This document shows positions 16,011 to 24,496 of a stretch of DNA of 64,000 nucleotides, one piece after another. The position numbers and the translations under genes are program-made. The notes under the pieces were generated by a model. It was not told the DNA's origin and searched no databases. It saw only the letters and a list, made by a program, of their open reading frames with translations. How positions within the stretch are numbered: position 1 is the stretch's first letter; the number at the start of each line of letters is the position of its first letter. This DNA is from an uncultured Blautia sp. (GTDB taxonomy: Bacteria; Bacillota; Clostridia; Lachnospirales; Lachnospiraceae). The stretch covers positions 1 to 64,000 of the forward strand of contig UQAX01000002.1 of assembly GCA_900539145.1 (NCBI GenBank). Direction: 5' to 3'.

Positions 16011-16760
16011 CTACTCCTTTACAACCAGAATATTTCCAAACGCCGCATACGCTTCATCCGGCTGTTCATTTGTGATGATTTTTGCTCTGTGCATTTCCCC
16101 AAAGCTGACCGGTCCTGTTTTATGAAATTTACTGCTGTCACATAAAATATACGGTTTCTGACTGTGCTCCATGGCGCACTCCTTAATCATAGCTTCGTTA
16201 ATGTCCGGTGTTGTAAATCCTGAAATAAGATTTACTCCGTTAGTCCCTAAAAAGCTCTTTGTAAAATGATATTTTTTCAGGTTCACATACGCTTCATTCC
16301 CTACGATTGCTTCTGTGGCAGCCTTTAGCTCCCCGCCTATTAAAGTAACTCGAAACCCGTTTTCAGCCAGCTGCAGCGCATGAGAAACTGCGTTTGTTAC
16401 AAAAGAAGCCGAATACTGGGTAATATAAGAAATCATATATCCCGTTGTAGTTCCTGCGTCTAAATAAATAAAATCTTCCGGTTCAATCAGAGAAGCCGCA
16501 TATCTGGCAATTTTTATTTTTTCTTCTCTGTTTTGGGCCATGCGAAGAGCTACCTCTTCCTCCTTCATATTAAGTCTGGTTTCTGCCTGAACAGCTCCTC
16601 CGAAAACCTTTAACAGAGCACCTTTTTTATGAAGTACATTTAGGTCTCGCCTGATTGTAGACTCAGATGCCTGAAATTTTTCTTTTAATTCCTGTACTGT
16701 AACACTCCCTTTTTGCTCCAGCAGATTTAAGATTTCTTCTTGTCGTTTTTCTGTCAGCAT
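16011..16760 (-). CDS. DeoR-family transcriptional regulator, FruR-like
   Basis: Regulator of 249 residues. The N-terminal DeoR helix-turn-helix reads KRQEEILNLLEQKGSV with SESTIRRDLNVLHKKG as recognition helix. The C-terminal DeoRC sugar-phosphate sensor has the DAGTTTGYM, VTNAV, GGELK and LGTNGV motifs. It follows the fruK-fruA-ptsH operon and is the obvious candidate for its regulator, sensing fructose 1-phosphate; the terminator after ptsH suggests separate transcription. GGGAG lies 10 nt before the ATG. Confidence 0.8.
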   Translation of the reverse strand: MLTEKRQEEILNLLEQKGSVTVQELKEKFQASESTIRRDLNVLHKKGALLKVFGGAVQAETRLNMKEEEVALRMAQNREEKIKIARYAASLIEPEDFIYLDAGTTTGYMISYITQYSASFVTNAVSHALQLAENGFRVTLIGGELKAATEAIVGNEAYVNLKKYHFTKSFLGTNGVNLISGFTTPDINEAMIKECAMEHSQKPYILCDSSKFHKTGPVSFGEMHRAKIITNEQPDEAYAAFGNILVVKE

Positions 16761-16869
16761 GGTTCATTCACTCCCTTTCTCTGCTCCGGACGCAGAAAGT
16801 TTTTCTTTATTGTACACAATATCCCTGCTTCCCGCAACTATTGAAAAAGTTTTATCTTTGTCCGAATGG

Positions 16870-16909
16870 CAAAAGGGACTATGCACGAATTTTTTGCACA
16901 TAGTCCCTT
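16870..16909 (-). terminator. Intrinsic terminator of the fru operon
   Basis: On the minus strand AAGGGACTATG pairs with CATAGTCCCTT (11 bp) and is followed by TTTTGCC. The loop contains AAAATTCGTG, similar to the loop of the repeat at 4964-4999. Confidence 0.8.
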
Positions 16910-16925
16910 GGTTCATTCTATAAAA

Positions 16926-17183
16926 TTATAAATTTTCTTTTAAAAAGTTTTCCAGTGCTGTTGCTGCGACTTCTTCGTCCGCACCTTCTACCTGAACCTC
17001 AATCTCTTCTCCCTGTTTAACACCAAGTCCCATAAGACCAAAAATCTTCTTTGCATCTGCTGCTTTTCCGTTTTTTAAGACTTTTACCGTAGATGAAAAG
17101 CCCTTTGCTGCCTTTACAAGCTCACCTGCCGGGCGTGCGTGAATTCCTTCCTTGTCCTGAATTACATAATGAAATGTTTTCAT
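16926..17183 (-). CDS. ptsH: HPr-type phosphocarrier protein lacking Ser46
   Basis: Phosphocarrier of 85 residues. The active-site histidine is His15 in GIHARPAGELV, so it can take phosphate from enzyme I and pass it to EIIA. At residue 46, where HPr normally has the regulatory serine (KSIMGVMSLG in Bacillus), this protein has lysine (AKKIFGLMGLG). It therefore cannot be phosphorylated there by HPr kinase. It is the last gene of the fruK-fruA operon, 27 nt after fruA, and probably serves fructose uptake. A second, general HPr may be encoded elsewhere. Confidence 0.88.
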   Translation of the reverse strand: MKTFHYVIQDKEGIHARPAGELVKAAKGFSSTVKVLKNGKAADAKKIFGLMGLGVKQGEEIEVQVEGADEEVAATALENFLKENL

Positions 17184-17210
17184 GATTTTTCCTCCTTAAT
17201 ATATCCTTTT

Positions 17211-19127
17211 TTATTCTGTTACTTTTTTCTTTAAAATTCCAAGAAGCAAAGCTCCTACTATGGTTCCAATTACAAGAGATACCAAATACATCAGTCCATG
17301 TTCCACAACAGGGAAAACAAAAATTCCGCCGTGGGGTGCCATTAAAGTACATCCAAATACCATTGACAGCGCTCCTGCTGTTGCTGCTCCTGCCACGCAG
17401 GACGGCAATACACGAAGCGGGTCAGACGCCGCAAAAGGAATAGCCCCTTCTGTAATAAAGGCAAGGCCCATAATAAAGTTTACAGGTCCGGAATTTCTTT
17501 CTTCCTGAGTAAATTTGTTTTTAAATAAAAGCGTTGCCAAGGCGATTGCACAAGGAGGAACCATACCTCCAATCATAACAGCAGCCATGATATCATAATT
17601 ACCGGCAGCAATGGAAGCTGTTCCGAAAACATAAGCTGCTTTATTAAACGGACCTCCCATGTCAATGGACATCATTCCTGCAACAATCATACCTAATATA
17701 ATTTTACTGGAGCCTCCCATGTTAGTCAATGCTGTATTTAACGCCGTGTTCAGAGCGCCTATGGGCGGTTCAATAACAAAATTCATAATCAATCCCATAA
17801 GCAGTATTCCCACAAAGGGATATAGTAATACCGGCGCTATTTTTTCAATGGCCTTTGGCAAGCGCTCAAATATTTTTCTTAAAAACAGAATTAAATATCC
17901 TGCCAGAAAACCGGCAGCTAAAGCTCCCAAAAAGCCTGACTTTCCGTTTGCCGCAATCATTCCTCCTACAAAACCAAGGGCTAACCCCGGTCTGTCTCCG
18001 ATACTCATGGCAATAAAGCCCGCCAGAACAGGAAGCATAAATCCAAACGCTACACCGCCGATTTCCTTTAAGGTCGCTGCAAGAGGCGTAATCGTACCAA
18101 AGCTTGCTCTGGCTTCTGCGGACAGTGAATTCATGTCAACAGATAAGCCGTCAATTAAAAAGGCAAGGGCAATCAGAATTCCTCCGCCTACAACAAAAGG
18201 AAGCATGTGGGATACCCCGTTCATAAGCTGCATATATATTCTGTGTCCTGCTCCTCCCGATGCTTTCACAGAAGCTGCTTCTTTTGGATTGTCTGCCTGA
18301 TAAACGGGCGCATCTCCATTCATGGCACGTTCAATGAGCCGGTCTGCCTTACTAATTCCATCCGATACCTGACATTCAATCAGCTTCTTTCCATGAAAAC
18401 GGTCCATGGGAACTTTTGCATCTGCTGCTACGATAATACAATCCGCAGTCTGAATTTCCTGATCGGTAAGTACATTTTTCGCACCGCCGGAGCCTCTTGT
18501 TTCTACTTTAATAAAGCAATTCTTTGCTCTGGCTGCCTTTTCCAAACCTTCTGCCGCCATATATGTATGCGCAATACCTGTGGGACAGGAAGTAACTGCC
18601 AGAATTTTACAGGCTTTTTCCTCTGCCGATACTTCACTTTGCGCTGCCAGCTGCTCATTTAAATCCGGTTTTTCATCGTCTGCATCGTCCACAATCTGCA
18701 AAAATTCTTCTACACTTTTAGCCTCTTTTAGTTTTTCTACAAAAGCTTCATCCATCATAAGCACAGAGAGTTTACTTAATACATCAACATGAATATTGTC
18801 TTCCGTATTTGGCGCTGCAATCAAAAATATAAGATGAACCGGTTCACCGTCCAATGAGTCAAAATCCACACCGTTTTTTACAACCATGGCAGCTAAGCCC
18901 GGTTTTACAACTGCATCACATTTTCCATGTGGAATAGCAATTCCCTCTCCAATTCCTGTTGTGCTTTCTTCTTCTCTTAAATATACCTGTTTCCGATAGG
19001 CTTCCTCATCGCTGATTTTTCCGCTTTTCACCATTAATGCCACTGCATAATCCAAAGCTTCTTTTTTGGAAGCCGGGGATGCGTCCAGCGAAATACTTCG
19101 TTTATCCAGTAAATCTGTTATCCGCAT
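17211..19127 (-). CDS. fruA: PTS fructose transporter subunit IIABC
   Basis: Fusion of 638 residues that imports fructose and phosphorylates it to fructose 1-phosphate. The EIIA domain (about 1-145) has its active histidine in GIAIPHGKC. The EIIB domain (about 170-265) has its active cysteine in AVTSCPTGIAHTYMAAE. The EIIC membrane domain (about 295-638) contains the GGPFNKAAY and GAIPFAA motifs and eight to ten helices. Domain order A-B-C is usual for Firmicutes. It lies 21 nt after fruK and 27 nt before ptsH. Confidence 0.93.
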   Translation of the reverse strand: MRITDLLDKRSISLDASPASKKEALDYAVALMVKSGKISDEEAYRKQVYLREEESTTGIGEGIAIPHGKCDAVVKPGLAAMVVKNGVDFDSLDGEPVHLIFLIAAPNTEDNIHVDVLSKLSVLMMDEAFVEKLKEAKSVEEFLQIVDDADDEKPDLNEQLAAQSEVSAEEKACKILAVTSCPTGIAHTYMAAEGLEKAARAKNCFIKVETRGSGGAKNVLTDQEIQTADCIIVAADAKVPMDRFHGKKLIECQVSDGISKADRLIERAMNGDAPVYQADNPKEAASVKASGGAGHRIYMQLMNGVSHMLPFVVGGGILIALAFLIDGLSVDMNSLSAEARASFGTITPLAATLKEIGGVAFGFMLPVLAGFIAMSIGDRPGLALGFVGGMIAANGKSGFLGALAAGFLAGYLILFLRKIFERLPKAIEKIAPVLLYPFVGILLMGLIMNFVIEPPIGALNTALNTALTNMGGSSKIILGMIVAGMMSIDMGGPFNKAAYVFGTASIAAGNYDIMAAVMIGGMVPPCAIALATLLFKNKFTQEERNSGPVNFIMGLAFITEGAIPFAASDPLRVLPSCVAGAATAGALSMVFGCTLMAPHGGIFVFPVVEHGLMYLVSLVIGTIVGALLLGILKKKVTE

Positions 19128-19148
19128 ATATATTGCCTCCTTCTTTCA

Positions 19149-20057
19149 CTATTTTCCTAATTGTTCATAAACAGCTTGAATTTCTTCTTTCGTAGCCAGA
19201 AAATTTGAAAACGCACTGGCGCTTCCGGCTGCAACTCCCATGCAAAAAGCATGAGAATACGACTGTTTTTCCAGCCATCCGGCTATAAAACCGGCTACCA
19301 TGGAGTCACCTGCTCCCACAGCATTTATCAGTGTTCCTTTTGGTGCCGGAAGCATGAATACTTCTTGGTTTTCCGCTACAAGAACAGCCCCCTCTCCTGC
19401 CATGGATACCAGCACATTTCTTGCTCCTTTTTCCTGAAGTTTTTTTGCATAAGGAATTACAGACTCTCTGGTCTTTAATTCCACATCAAAAATTTCCCCC
19501 AGCTCATGATTATTCGGTTTAATTAAAAACGGTTGATATTCCAACACATGTAAAAGCAAATCTTTTGTAGCATCTACAACGAAAAGAATTCCTCTATCCT
19601 GAAGCTCTGCAAGAATATCTCTGTAAATAGAATTCGGAAGACTCTCCGGTATACTTCCTGCCAGAACTAAAACGTCACCTTTCTGTAACTGTTTGAGCTT
19701 TTCCAGCAACTTTTCTGCTTCTTCTTTCTGGATTACCGGACCTATTCCGTTAATCTCTGTTCCGTCATAATCCTTCAATTTTACATTAATTCTGGAAAAT
19801 CCTGTCCTTGTTCTGATAAAATCACATTGAAATCCAATCTCTCTTACCATGCGCTCAATTTCCTGTCCGGTAAATCCTGCCGTAAATCCCAACGCCGTAT
19901 TCTCTATCCCAAGATTTTGAAGCACCGTAGAAACATTAATTCCTTTTCCTCCCGGAAGCATCTGTTCTTCCTTCGTTCTGTTTGTCATTCCCATCTGAAA
20001 CCCCTGTAAAGAAATAATGTAATCCAAAGAAGGATTAAAGGTAACTGTGTAAACCAT
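19149..20057 (-). CDS. fruK: 1-phosphofructokinase
   Basis: PfkB-family kinase of 302 residues converting fructose 1-phosphate to fructose 1,6-bisphosphate. Family motifs are LPGGKGINVSTVL near residue 35 and the catalytic VGAGDSMVAGFIAGW near residue 250, with LIKPNNHELGE between them. Its N-terminus MVYTVTFNPSLDYI is typical of FruK. AGGAGG precedes the ATG. It is the first gene of the fru operon, behind a strong promoter and three direct repeats. Confidence 0.93.
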   Translation of the reverse strand: MVYTVTFNPSLDYIISLQGFQMGMTNRTKEEQMLPGGKGINVSTVLQNLGIENTALGFTAGFTGQEIERMVREIGFQCDFIRTRTGFSRINVKLKDYDGTEINGIGPVIQKEEAEKLLEKLKQLQKGDVLVLAGSIPESLPNSIYRDILAELQDRGILFVVDATKDLLLHVLEYQPFLIKPNNHELGEIFDVELKTRESVIPYAKKLQEKGARNVLVSMAGEGAVLVAENQEVFMLPAPKGTLINAVGAGDSMVAGFIAGWLEKQSYSHAFCMGVAAGSASAFSNFLATKEEIQAVYEQLGK

Positions 20058-20093
20058 CCTTTCCTGCCTCCTGTCTCTTTTCTTTATACCTGT

Positions 20094-20122
20094 ATTATAC
20101 GCTCAAAATCGTTCATTTTCAA
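20094..20122 (-). promoter_or_regulatory. Promoter of fruK-fruA-ptsH
   Basis: On the minus strand TTGAAA (20117-20122) and TATAAT (20094-20099) are 17 nt apart. The -35 box lies inside the first FruR-like repeat. Confidence 0.75.
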
Positions 20123-20230
20123 TCACACTAATTCACAATATTTTCTGTTATTTTTTATATATTTTTCACAATCAATCATTTTAAATCATAAATATGATTG
20201 TTTTGATCACGTCTCGTTCATATTCAATCA
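20113..20230. promoter_or_regulatory. Three FruR-like direct repeats upstream of fruK
   Basis: The 13-mer TCATwTTmAATCA (plus strand) occurs at 20113-20125, 20176-20188 and 20218-20230; on the coding strand it reads TGATTkAAwATGA. DeoR-family repressors often bind such repeated direct boxes. The first covers the -35 box. The adjacent DeoR protein is the likely binder. Confidence 0.6.
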
Positions 20231-20274
20231 CATATATTTATATAACCGTGCATTTCTGATAGAGCATTTTTTTG

Positions 20275-20300
20275 TTTCATAGGACGCAATTTCCTATAAA
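20275..20300. repeat. Hairpin repeat, copy 2
   Basis: TTTCATAGGA and TCCTATAAA flank the loop CGCAATT, giving ATAGGA/TCCTAT plus weaker outer pairs. It lies directly after the terminator of the MATE gene at 20346, on the same side as in copies 1 and 3. Confidence 0.7.
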
Positions 20301-20301
20301 G

Positions 20302-20341
20302 CAAAAAAGACTGCATCACAGTAGAGTTGTGATGCAATCCC
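20302..20341 (-). terminator. Intrinsic terminator of the MATE gene
   Basis: On the minus strand GATTGCATCACA pairs with TGTGATGCAGTC (12 positions, one G-T), followed by TTTTTTGC. It begins about 5 nt after the stop codon. Confidence 0.85.
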
Positions 20342-20345
20342 TTAT

Positions 20346-21734
20346 TTATTCTCCAGCTTCTTCTCTCTCTATTTTCAGTTTCCTGTGAACGCTTCTTCTT
20401 ACAAACCAAAAGCAAATAACCTGAAGTATAATGGTTACAATCCAAGATGCCGGATAGGAAATAAACAGCCAGTCCAATGAACGATGCTCCGGAAATACCC
20501 AGAAAATCCAAAGAATTCTGGTTCCTACTGTTCCGATTACAGATAAGAACATCGGTACTGCCGAATGTCCCATCCCACGTAAAGCTCCGGGAAATAAATC
20601 CATAAGCCCGCAGAGAAAATAAGTAACTGTGGTGTAAAGTAAAATTTCCACTCCACATTGAATAACCTGCGGGTCTTTTGTATAAATCCGCAAAAGCTCC
20701 GGTCCGAAAATATAAGCGCCTCCGCCTAAAAGTACCGCAACAATAACAGAGAGAATAATACAATTCCACAGAACCTTATCCATACGCTTCCATTTTCCAA
20801 CGCCGAAATTCTGGCTGGTAAAGCTCATACATGCCTGCGTAACGGAATTTACCGCAACAAACAAAAAGCCAAAAATATTGTTGGCTGCCGTATATCCTGC
20901 CATTGCAATAGAACCAAAAGAATTCACAGAGGATTGGAGCAATACATTGGAAAAATTAATGACTGTGCTCTGAATTCCCGCCGGAATTCCCACCTGAAAA
21001 ATCTGTTTTAAATGGTTTTTCTTTAAGGTAAGCTTGGAAAATCGAAGCTGATAACTGCTGTCTGACTGATAAAGACATCGTAATACCAAAACACAGGAGA
21101 CAAATTGGGAAATTACCGTAGCAATCGCCACTCCTGCTACGCCCATGTGAAAGACGATAACCAGTATCATATTTAAGCCTGCATTGATTAAACCGGCAGC
21201 AATCAGGAAAAACAACGGGCGCTTTGTATCTCCCACGGCTCTTAAAATCGCCGCCCCATAATTATACAACATGAAAAACGGCATTCCCAAAAAATAAATT
21301 TTCATGTAAAGAGCTGCCTGCTCAATGACATCTGAGGGCGTTGCCATAAGCTCCAATGCAAATCTGGAAAAAAACAGCCCTACAAACACCATTACAATTC
21401 CACTGATTAAAGCAAAGGTAATAGAGGTGTGAACGGTCTCTGACATTTCCTTGGAGCGTCCCGATGCGTAAAAGCGAGCTGCCAGTACGTTTGCTCCCAG
21501 GGAAACCCCTATAAATAAATTAGTGAACATATTTATCAGCGCAGAGGTTGACCCCACTGCCGCCAATGCCTGACTGCCGCTAAATCTCCCCACTACCACA
21601 ATATCCACGGCATTAAACATCAACTGCAAAATTCCCGAAAGCATCAATGGCAGAGAAAACGAAATCAATTTATCCATAATAGAACCGTTGCACATATCGA
21701 TTTCATATTTATTTTTCTTTGACACAGAATTCAT
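20346..21734 (-). CDS. MATE-family efflux transporter (first of three)
   Basis: Membrane protein of 462 residues with about 12 helices. The N-terminal FSLPLMLSGILQLMFNAVDIVVVGRFSG and the mid-protein VGIPAGIQSTV repeat mark the two MATE halves (NorM/DinF class). Such pumps export cationic drugs or dyes in exchange for sodium or protons; the substrate is unknown. AGAAGGAG precedes the ATG. It is transcribed alone between two terminators. Two further MATE genes lie at 47072 and 56873. Confidence 0.9.
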   Translation of the reverse strand: MNSVSKKNKYEIDMCNGSIMDKLISFSLPLMLSGILQLMFNAVDIVVVGRFSGSQALAAVGSTSALINMFTNLFIGVSLGANVLAARFYASGRSKEMSETVHTSITFALISGIVMVFVGLFFSRFALELMATPSDVIEQAALYMKIYFLGMPFFMLYNYGAAILRAVGDTKRPLFFLIAAGLINAGLNMILVIVFHMGVAGVAIATVISQFVSCVLVLRCLYQSDSSYQLRFSKLTLKKNHLKQIFQVGIPAGIQSTVINFSNVLLQSSVNSFGSIAMAGYTAANNIFGFLFVAVNSVTQACMSFTSQNFGVGKWKRMDKVLWNCIILSVIVAVLLGGGAYIFGPELLRIYTKDPQVIQCGVEILLYTTVTYFLCGLMDLFPGALRGMGHSAVPMFLSVIGTVGTRILWIFWVFPEHRSLDWLFISYPASWIVTIILQVICFWFVRRSVHRKLKIEREEAGE

Positions 21735-21768
21735 ATTTTTCTACTCCTTCTAAAATTACAGAAATGGC

Positions 21769-21824
21769 AAAATCGCCGTACCCCACTTTCAGTGCCCTTT
21801 ACGCACAATGGATACAGCGATTTT
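21769..21824. terminator. Probable terminator after sufB
   Basis: AAAATCGCCGTA (21769-21780) pairs with TACAGCGATTTT (21813-21824) with one mismatch, and an inner CACTTTCAGTG hairpin lies between. The stem is followed by TTTT on the minus strand and by TTTTTT on the plus strand. Confidence 0.55.
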
Positions 21825-21860
21825 TTCATTTTTAGCTTTGAAAAACAAAGAAAACTTATA

Positions 21861-22778
21861 TTATTTTAAAAATCCGCTGATAATCTGTTCTTCCGCTTCT
21901 TCCTCTGTCAGTCCCAGAGTCATCAGCTTAATAATCTGCTCTCCTGCGATTTTTCCGATAGCAGCCTCATGAATAAGCGCTGCATCTGAATTATTGGCAG
22001 TAATTTCAGGAATGGAACTGATTTTCGCATTTCCTACAATAATTGCATCACATTCTGTATGTCCGCTGCACTTTTCGTTTCCGTTAAGTACAGATTGGAA
22101 CAGCTGATAGGAATTGTCCTTTGCAACAGAGCGAGAAATAATATTAGCCCCTGAATTTTCTCCGTTTAAATCCACCACAAAACGGCTTTCTGCTCTCTGT
22201 TCTCCATGAGTCATCAAGCGTTCCATCACCTTGACGCTGGCATTTTTGTCCAGCTTTACGGTTGTTTTACGAATGGTAGAGTCCACACCTTTAATCTGGG
22301 CAGTATCCATTTCCATATAACTGTTTTCCCCTACTTCTACGATAGTTTCCGGGTTCATAATTCTCTGCCCTTTTCCGTCACCGCTTCCGTAGTGTTTTTC
22401 CACATATTTTACCTTTGAATTTTTACCGATAAAAAAGGTGTGAATTCCGTCATGCTCGCTGGAGTCATCTGTTCCGCAGTGAATACCGCAGCCTGCAATA
22501 ATTGTCACATCACAGTTATCTCCGATATAAAAATCATTGTAAACGGTTTCCTTTAATCCGGCTTCGCTTAACACAACAGGAATATGGATACTCTCGTTTT
22601 TTGTTCCGGCTTTGATTTTAATCACAATGCCGTCACTTCCCTCTTTCGGAACAATTTCAATATGTTCGGTGCTGTTTCTCGCCTCTGTTTTTCCGTTTGT
22701 TCTGATGTTATATGCGCCCACAGGAATTTCATGCAGTCCTGCAATTTGCTTTAACAGCTCTTTTTGTACGTTATCCAT
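21861..22778 (-). CDS. sufB: SufB/SufD-family Fe-S scaffold, minimal SMS type
   Basis: Protein of 305 residues, much shorter than classical SufB (about 470). It keeps the beta-helix core and the C-terminal SufBD motif: GHTECDAIIV with a conserved cysteine, then SSIPEITANNSDAALIHEAAIGKI. With SufC alone it forms the two-gene SmsCB system, thought to be an early form of the SUF Fe-S cluster machinery in anaerobes. The ATG overlaps the sufC stop codon (TAATG). No sufS, sufU or sufD is adjacent. Confidence 0.85.
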   Translation of the reverse strand: MDNVQKELLKQIAGLHEIPVGAYNIRTNGKTEARNSTEHIEIVPKEGSDGIVIKIKAGTKNESIHIPVVLSEAGLKETVYNDFYIGDNCDVTIIAGCGIHCGTDDSSEHDGIHTFFIGKNSKVKYVEKHYGSGDGKGQRIMNPETIVEVGENSYMEMDTAQIKGVDSTIRKTTVKLDKNASVKVMERLMTHGEQRAESRFVVDLNGENSGANIISRSVAKDNSYQLFQSVLNGNEKCSGHTECDAIIVGNAKISSIPEITANNSDAALIHEAAIGKIAGEQIIKLMTLGLTEEEAEEQIISGFLK

Positions 22779-23524
22779 TATCTCTGCACTCCCTTCTGCC
22801 ACATTTCACAGCCGGTATCTGCCTGTGCCGCATCTAATAATGCAGGCAGCACATCTTCCTTGCTTCCTCTTTTTACCAGTTTTCCGTCTGCAATTACAAG
22901 AATTTCATCTGCGGTATTTAAAATACGCTCCTGATGAGAAATAATCAAAATAGAGCCTTTCTTTTCCTTGTGCATCTTTTCAAATACCTGTATTAAATTT
23001 TGAAAGCTCCATAAATCAATTCCTGCCTCCGGTTCATCAAAGACAGACAGCTTTGTGCCTCTTGCCATCACTGTTGCAATCTCAATGCGCTTCATTTCCC
23101 CGCCTGACAAGCTGGCATTGACTTCTCTGTTAATGTAGTCTTTTGCACAAAGTCCTACTTCTGAAAGATACTGACATGCTCCGGACAAAGAAATCTCTTT
23201 TCCCGCTGCCAGATTGATTAAATCAAAAACTGTAACGCCCTTAAAGCGCACAGGCTGCTGAAAAGCATAGCTAATTCCGTGCTTCGCTCTTTCTGTGATA
23301 CTCCAGTCTGTAATATCCTCTCCGTCTAATAAAATCTGTCCTTGCGTAGGTTTTTCAATTCCTGCAATAATTTTTGCAAGAGTTGATTTTCCTCCTCCGT
23401 TTGGTCCTGTGATAGCCACGAATTTATTATCCTCAAGAGTAAAGCTTACATTTTCTAAAATTCCTTTTTCTTCGTCTTTAGAACCTTCTGCAACTCGAAA
23501 GGAAACGTTCCGTAATTCCAGCAT
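22778..23524 (-). CDS. sufC: SufC-type ATPase of Fe-S cluster assembly
   Basis: ABC-type soluble ATPase of 248 residues. Walker A is GPNGGGKSTLAKI, the signature LSGGEMKRIEIATV, Walker B LSVFDEPEAGID, and the switch histidine ISHQERIL. SufC drives conformational change in the SufB scaffold. GGGAGGAAG precedes ATG 23524; the reading upstream to 23566 lacks a ribosome site. It overlaps sufB by one base, forming a two-gene operon, and diverges from the Sel1-repeat gene. Confidence 0.9.
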   Translation of the reverse strand: MLELRNVSFRVAEGSKDEEKGILENVSFTLEDNKFVAITGPNGGGKSTLAKIIAGIEKPTQGQILLDGEDITDWSITERAKHGISYAFQQPVRFKGVTVFDLINLAAGKEISLSGACQYLSEVGLCAKDYINREVNASLSGGEMKRIEIATVMARGTKLSVFDEPEAGIDLWSFQNLIQVFEKMHKEKKGSILIISHQERILNTADEILVIADGKLVKRGSKEDVLPALLDAAQADTGCEMWQKGVQR

Positions 23525-23621
23525 TTTTCTTCCTCCCTGTATATCATAAATCATCTTGATTTGCAATCCGTTTTCTATTATATAATTCTGTATTCCAGTT
23601 GTAAATGCCTTTTGCCTTTTA

Positions 23622-23649
23622 TTTACATTTTCTCAATTCATGGTATAAT
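23622..23649 (+). promoter_or_regulatory. Promoter of the Sel1-repeat gene
   Basis: TTTACA (23622-23627) and TATAAT (23644-23649) are 16 nt apart, followed by GGAG before the ATG at 23715. Confidence 0.6.
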
Positions 23650-23714
23650 CATAATATGCTCGTTTAAAATACAAGCGATAGCTTGAAAATTTATAGAATA
23701 CGGAGATTTAACTT

Positions 23715-24362
23715 ATGAATATTCAAAATCTGAATTTTACAGTAGAGGAATTAAAAATTCTTGCAGAAAACGGTCAAAAAGATTTTATCTATGCTGTGGG
23801 ATATTATTATGAAAATGGTATTCGGACTTCTGTTAATTTGGCAGAAGCGGCTGTGTGGTATGAAAAAGCTGCACAAAAAGGTCATGCCGAAGCAGCTATG
23901 CGTCTTGCCCTTCTCTATGCACAAGGGAAAGGTGTGGAAAAAAATGAGAAAAAAGCTTTCACTTACATGGAACAGGCTGCAAAAGCCGGAAATACCAACG
24001 CTCTCTATAATGCGGGACGCTGTTATGAGGAAGGGATTGGGGTAAAGCAGGACTTGTCAAAAGCCTTTGACTGGTACAAAAAGGCTGCTGCCGAAGGTGA
24101 TTTTCGTGCCATGTGTTGTATGGGCGGATATTTCCTTACAGGAAATCCGGTTCCCTATGAACCTACAAAAGCATTCCAGCTTTTTGAAAAAGCGGCAAAT
24201 GCCAATATTCCGGCTGCCCAGTACAACCTTTCTGTCTTATACCGCTATGGAGAGGGAACTGAAAAAGACGTGGAAAAAGCAGATTTTTGGAGAATGAAGG
24301 CTGCTCAGAATGGTTTCCGCATGGCGATTGATGAGATTGAAAAGCCGGCTGAAAATCAATAA
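23715..24362 (+). CDS. Sel1-repeat protein
   Basis: Protein of 215 residues with about five Sel1 (TPR-like) repeats of 36 residues. Each carries the AxxWYEKAAxxGxxxA pattern, for example AAVWYEKAAQKGHAEAAMRL and AFDWYKKAAAEGDFRAMC. There is no signal peptide or membrane helix, so it is cytosolic. Such solenoids bind other proteins; the partner is unknown. GGAG lies before the ATG. It stands alone, divergent from sufCB and convergent with the DUF3784-type gene. Confidence 0.85.
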   Translation: MNIQNLNFTVEELKILAENGQKDFIYAVGYYYENGIRTSVNLAEAAVWYEKAAQKGHAEAAMRLALLYAQGKGVEKNEKKAFTYMEQAAKAGNTNALYNAGRCYEEGIGVKQDLSKAFDWYKKAAAEGDFRAMCCMGGYFLTGNPVPYEPTKAFQLFEKAANANIPAAQYNLSVLYRYGEGTEKDVEKADFWRMKAAQNGFRMAIDEIEKPAENQ

Positions 24363-24377
24363 TCTATATTTGCTTAA

Positions 24378-24469
24378 CCAAAGAATTATTGGCGGGTGTG
24401 CCCTATCCCGCATTTCTTTTAACCCTGTGGGTGTGTAGCAGCACAATCTCTACTTCAATAATTCTTTGG
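24378..24469. repeat. 92-nt inverted-repeat element, candidate structured RNA or MITE-like remnant
   Basis: CCAAAGAATTATTG (24378-24391) and CAATAATTCTTTGG (24456-24469) are perfect 14-bp inverted repeats. Inside lie three small hairpins: GCGGG/CCCGC (24392-24411), ACCC/GGGT (24422-24432) and TGTG/CACA (24432-24445), where the last two share one base. The whole could fold as a multibranched structure. No T-run follows on either strand, so it is not a normal terminator, although it lies between two convergent genes. Confidence 0.5.
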
Positions 24470-24496
24470 GTAAAGCCATTATACAATAAGAGACCA

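Noticed and set aside
17659..18300. A 213-codon plus-strand reading frame opposite fruA
   Set aside because: It is a frame shadow of the EIIC coding region, with no ribosome site and no protein-like pattern.
20224..20769. A 181-codon minus-strand reading frame overlapping the MATE gene end
   Set aside because: It runs in another frame through the MATE gene, its terminator and the hairpin repeat.
24378..24469. The inverted-repeat element as a tRNA or a simple terminator
   Set aside because: It lacks tRNA consensus bases and any CCA or anticodon arm, and there is no T-run on either strand; kept as an unexplained structure instead.
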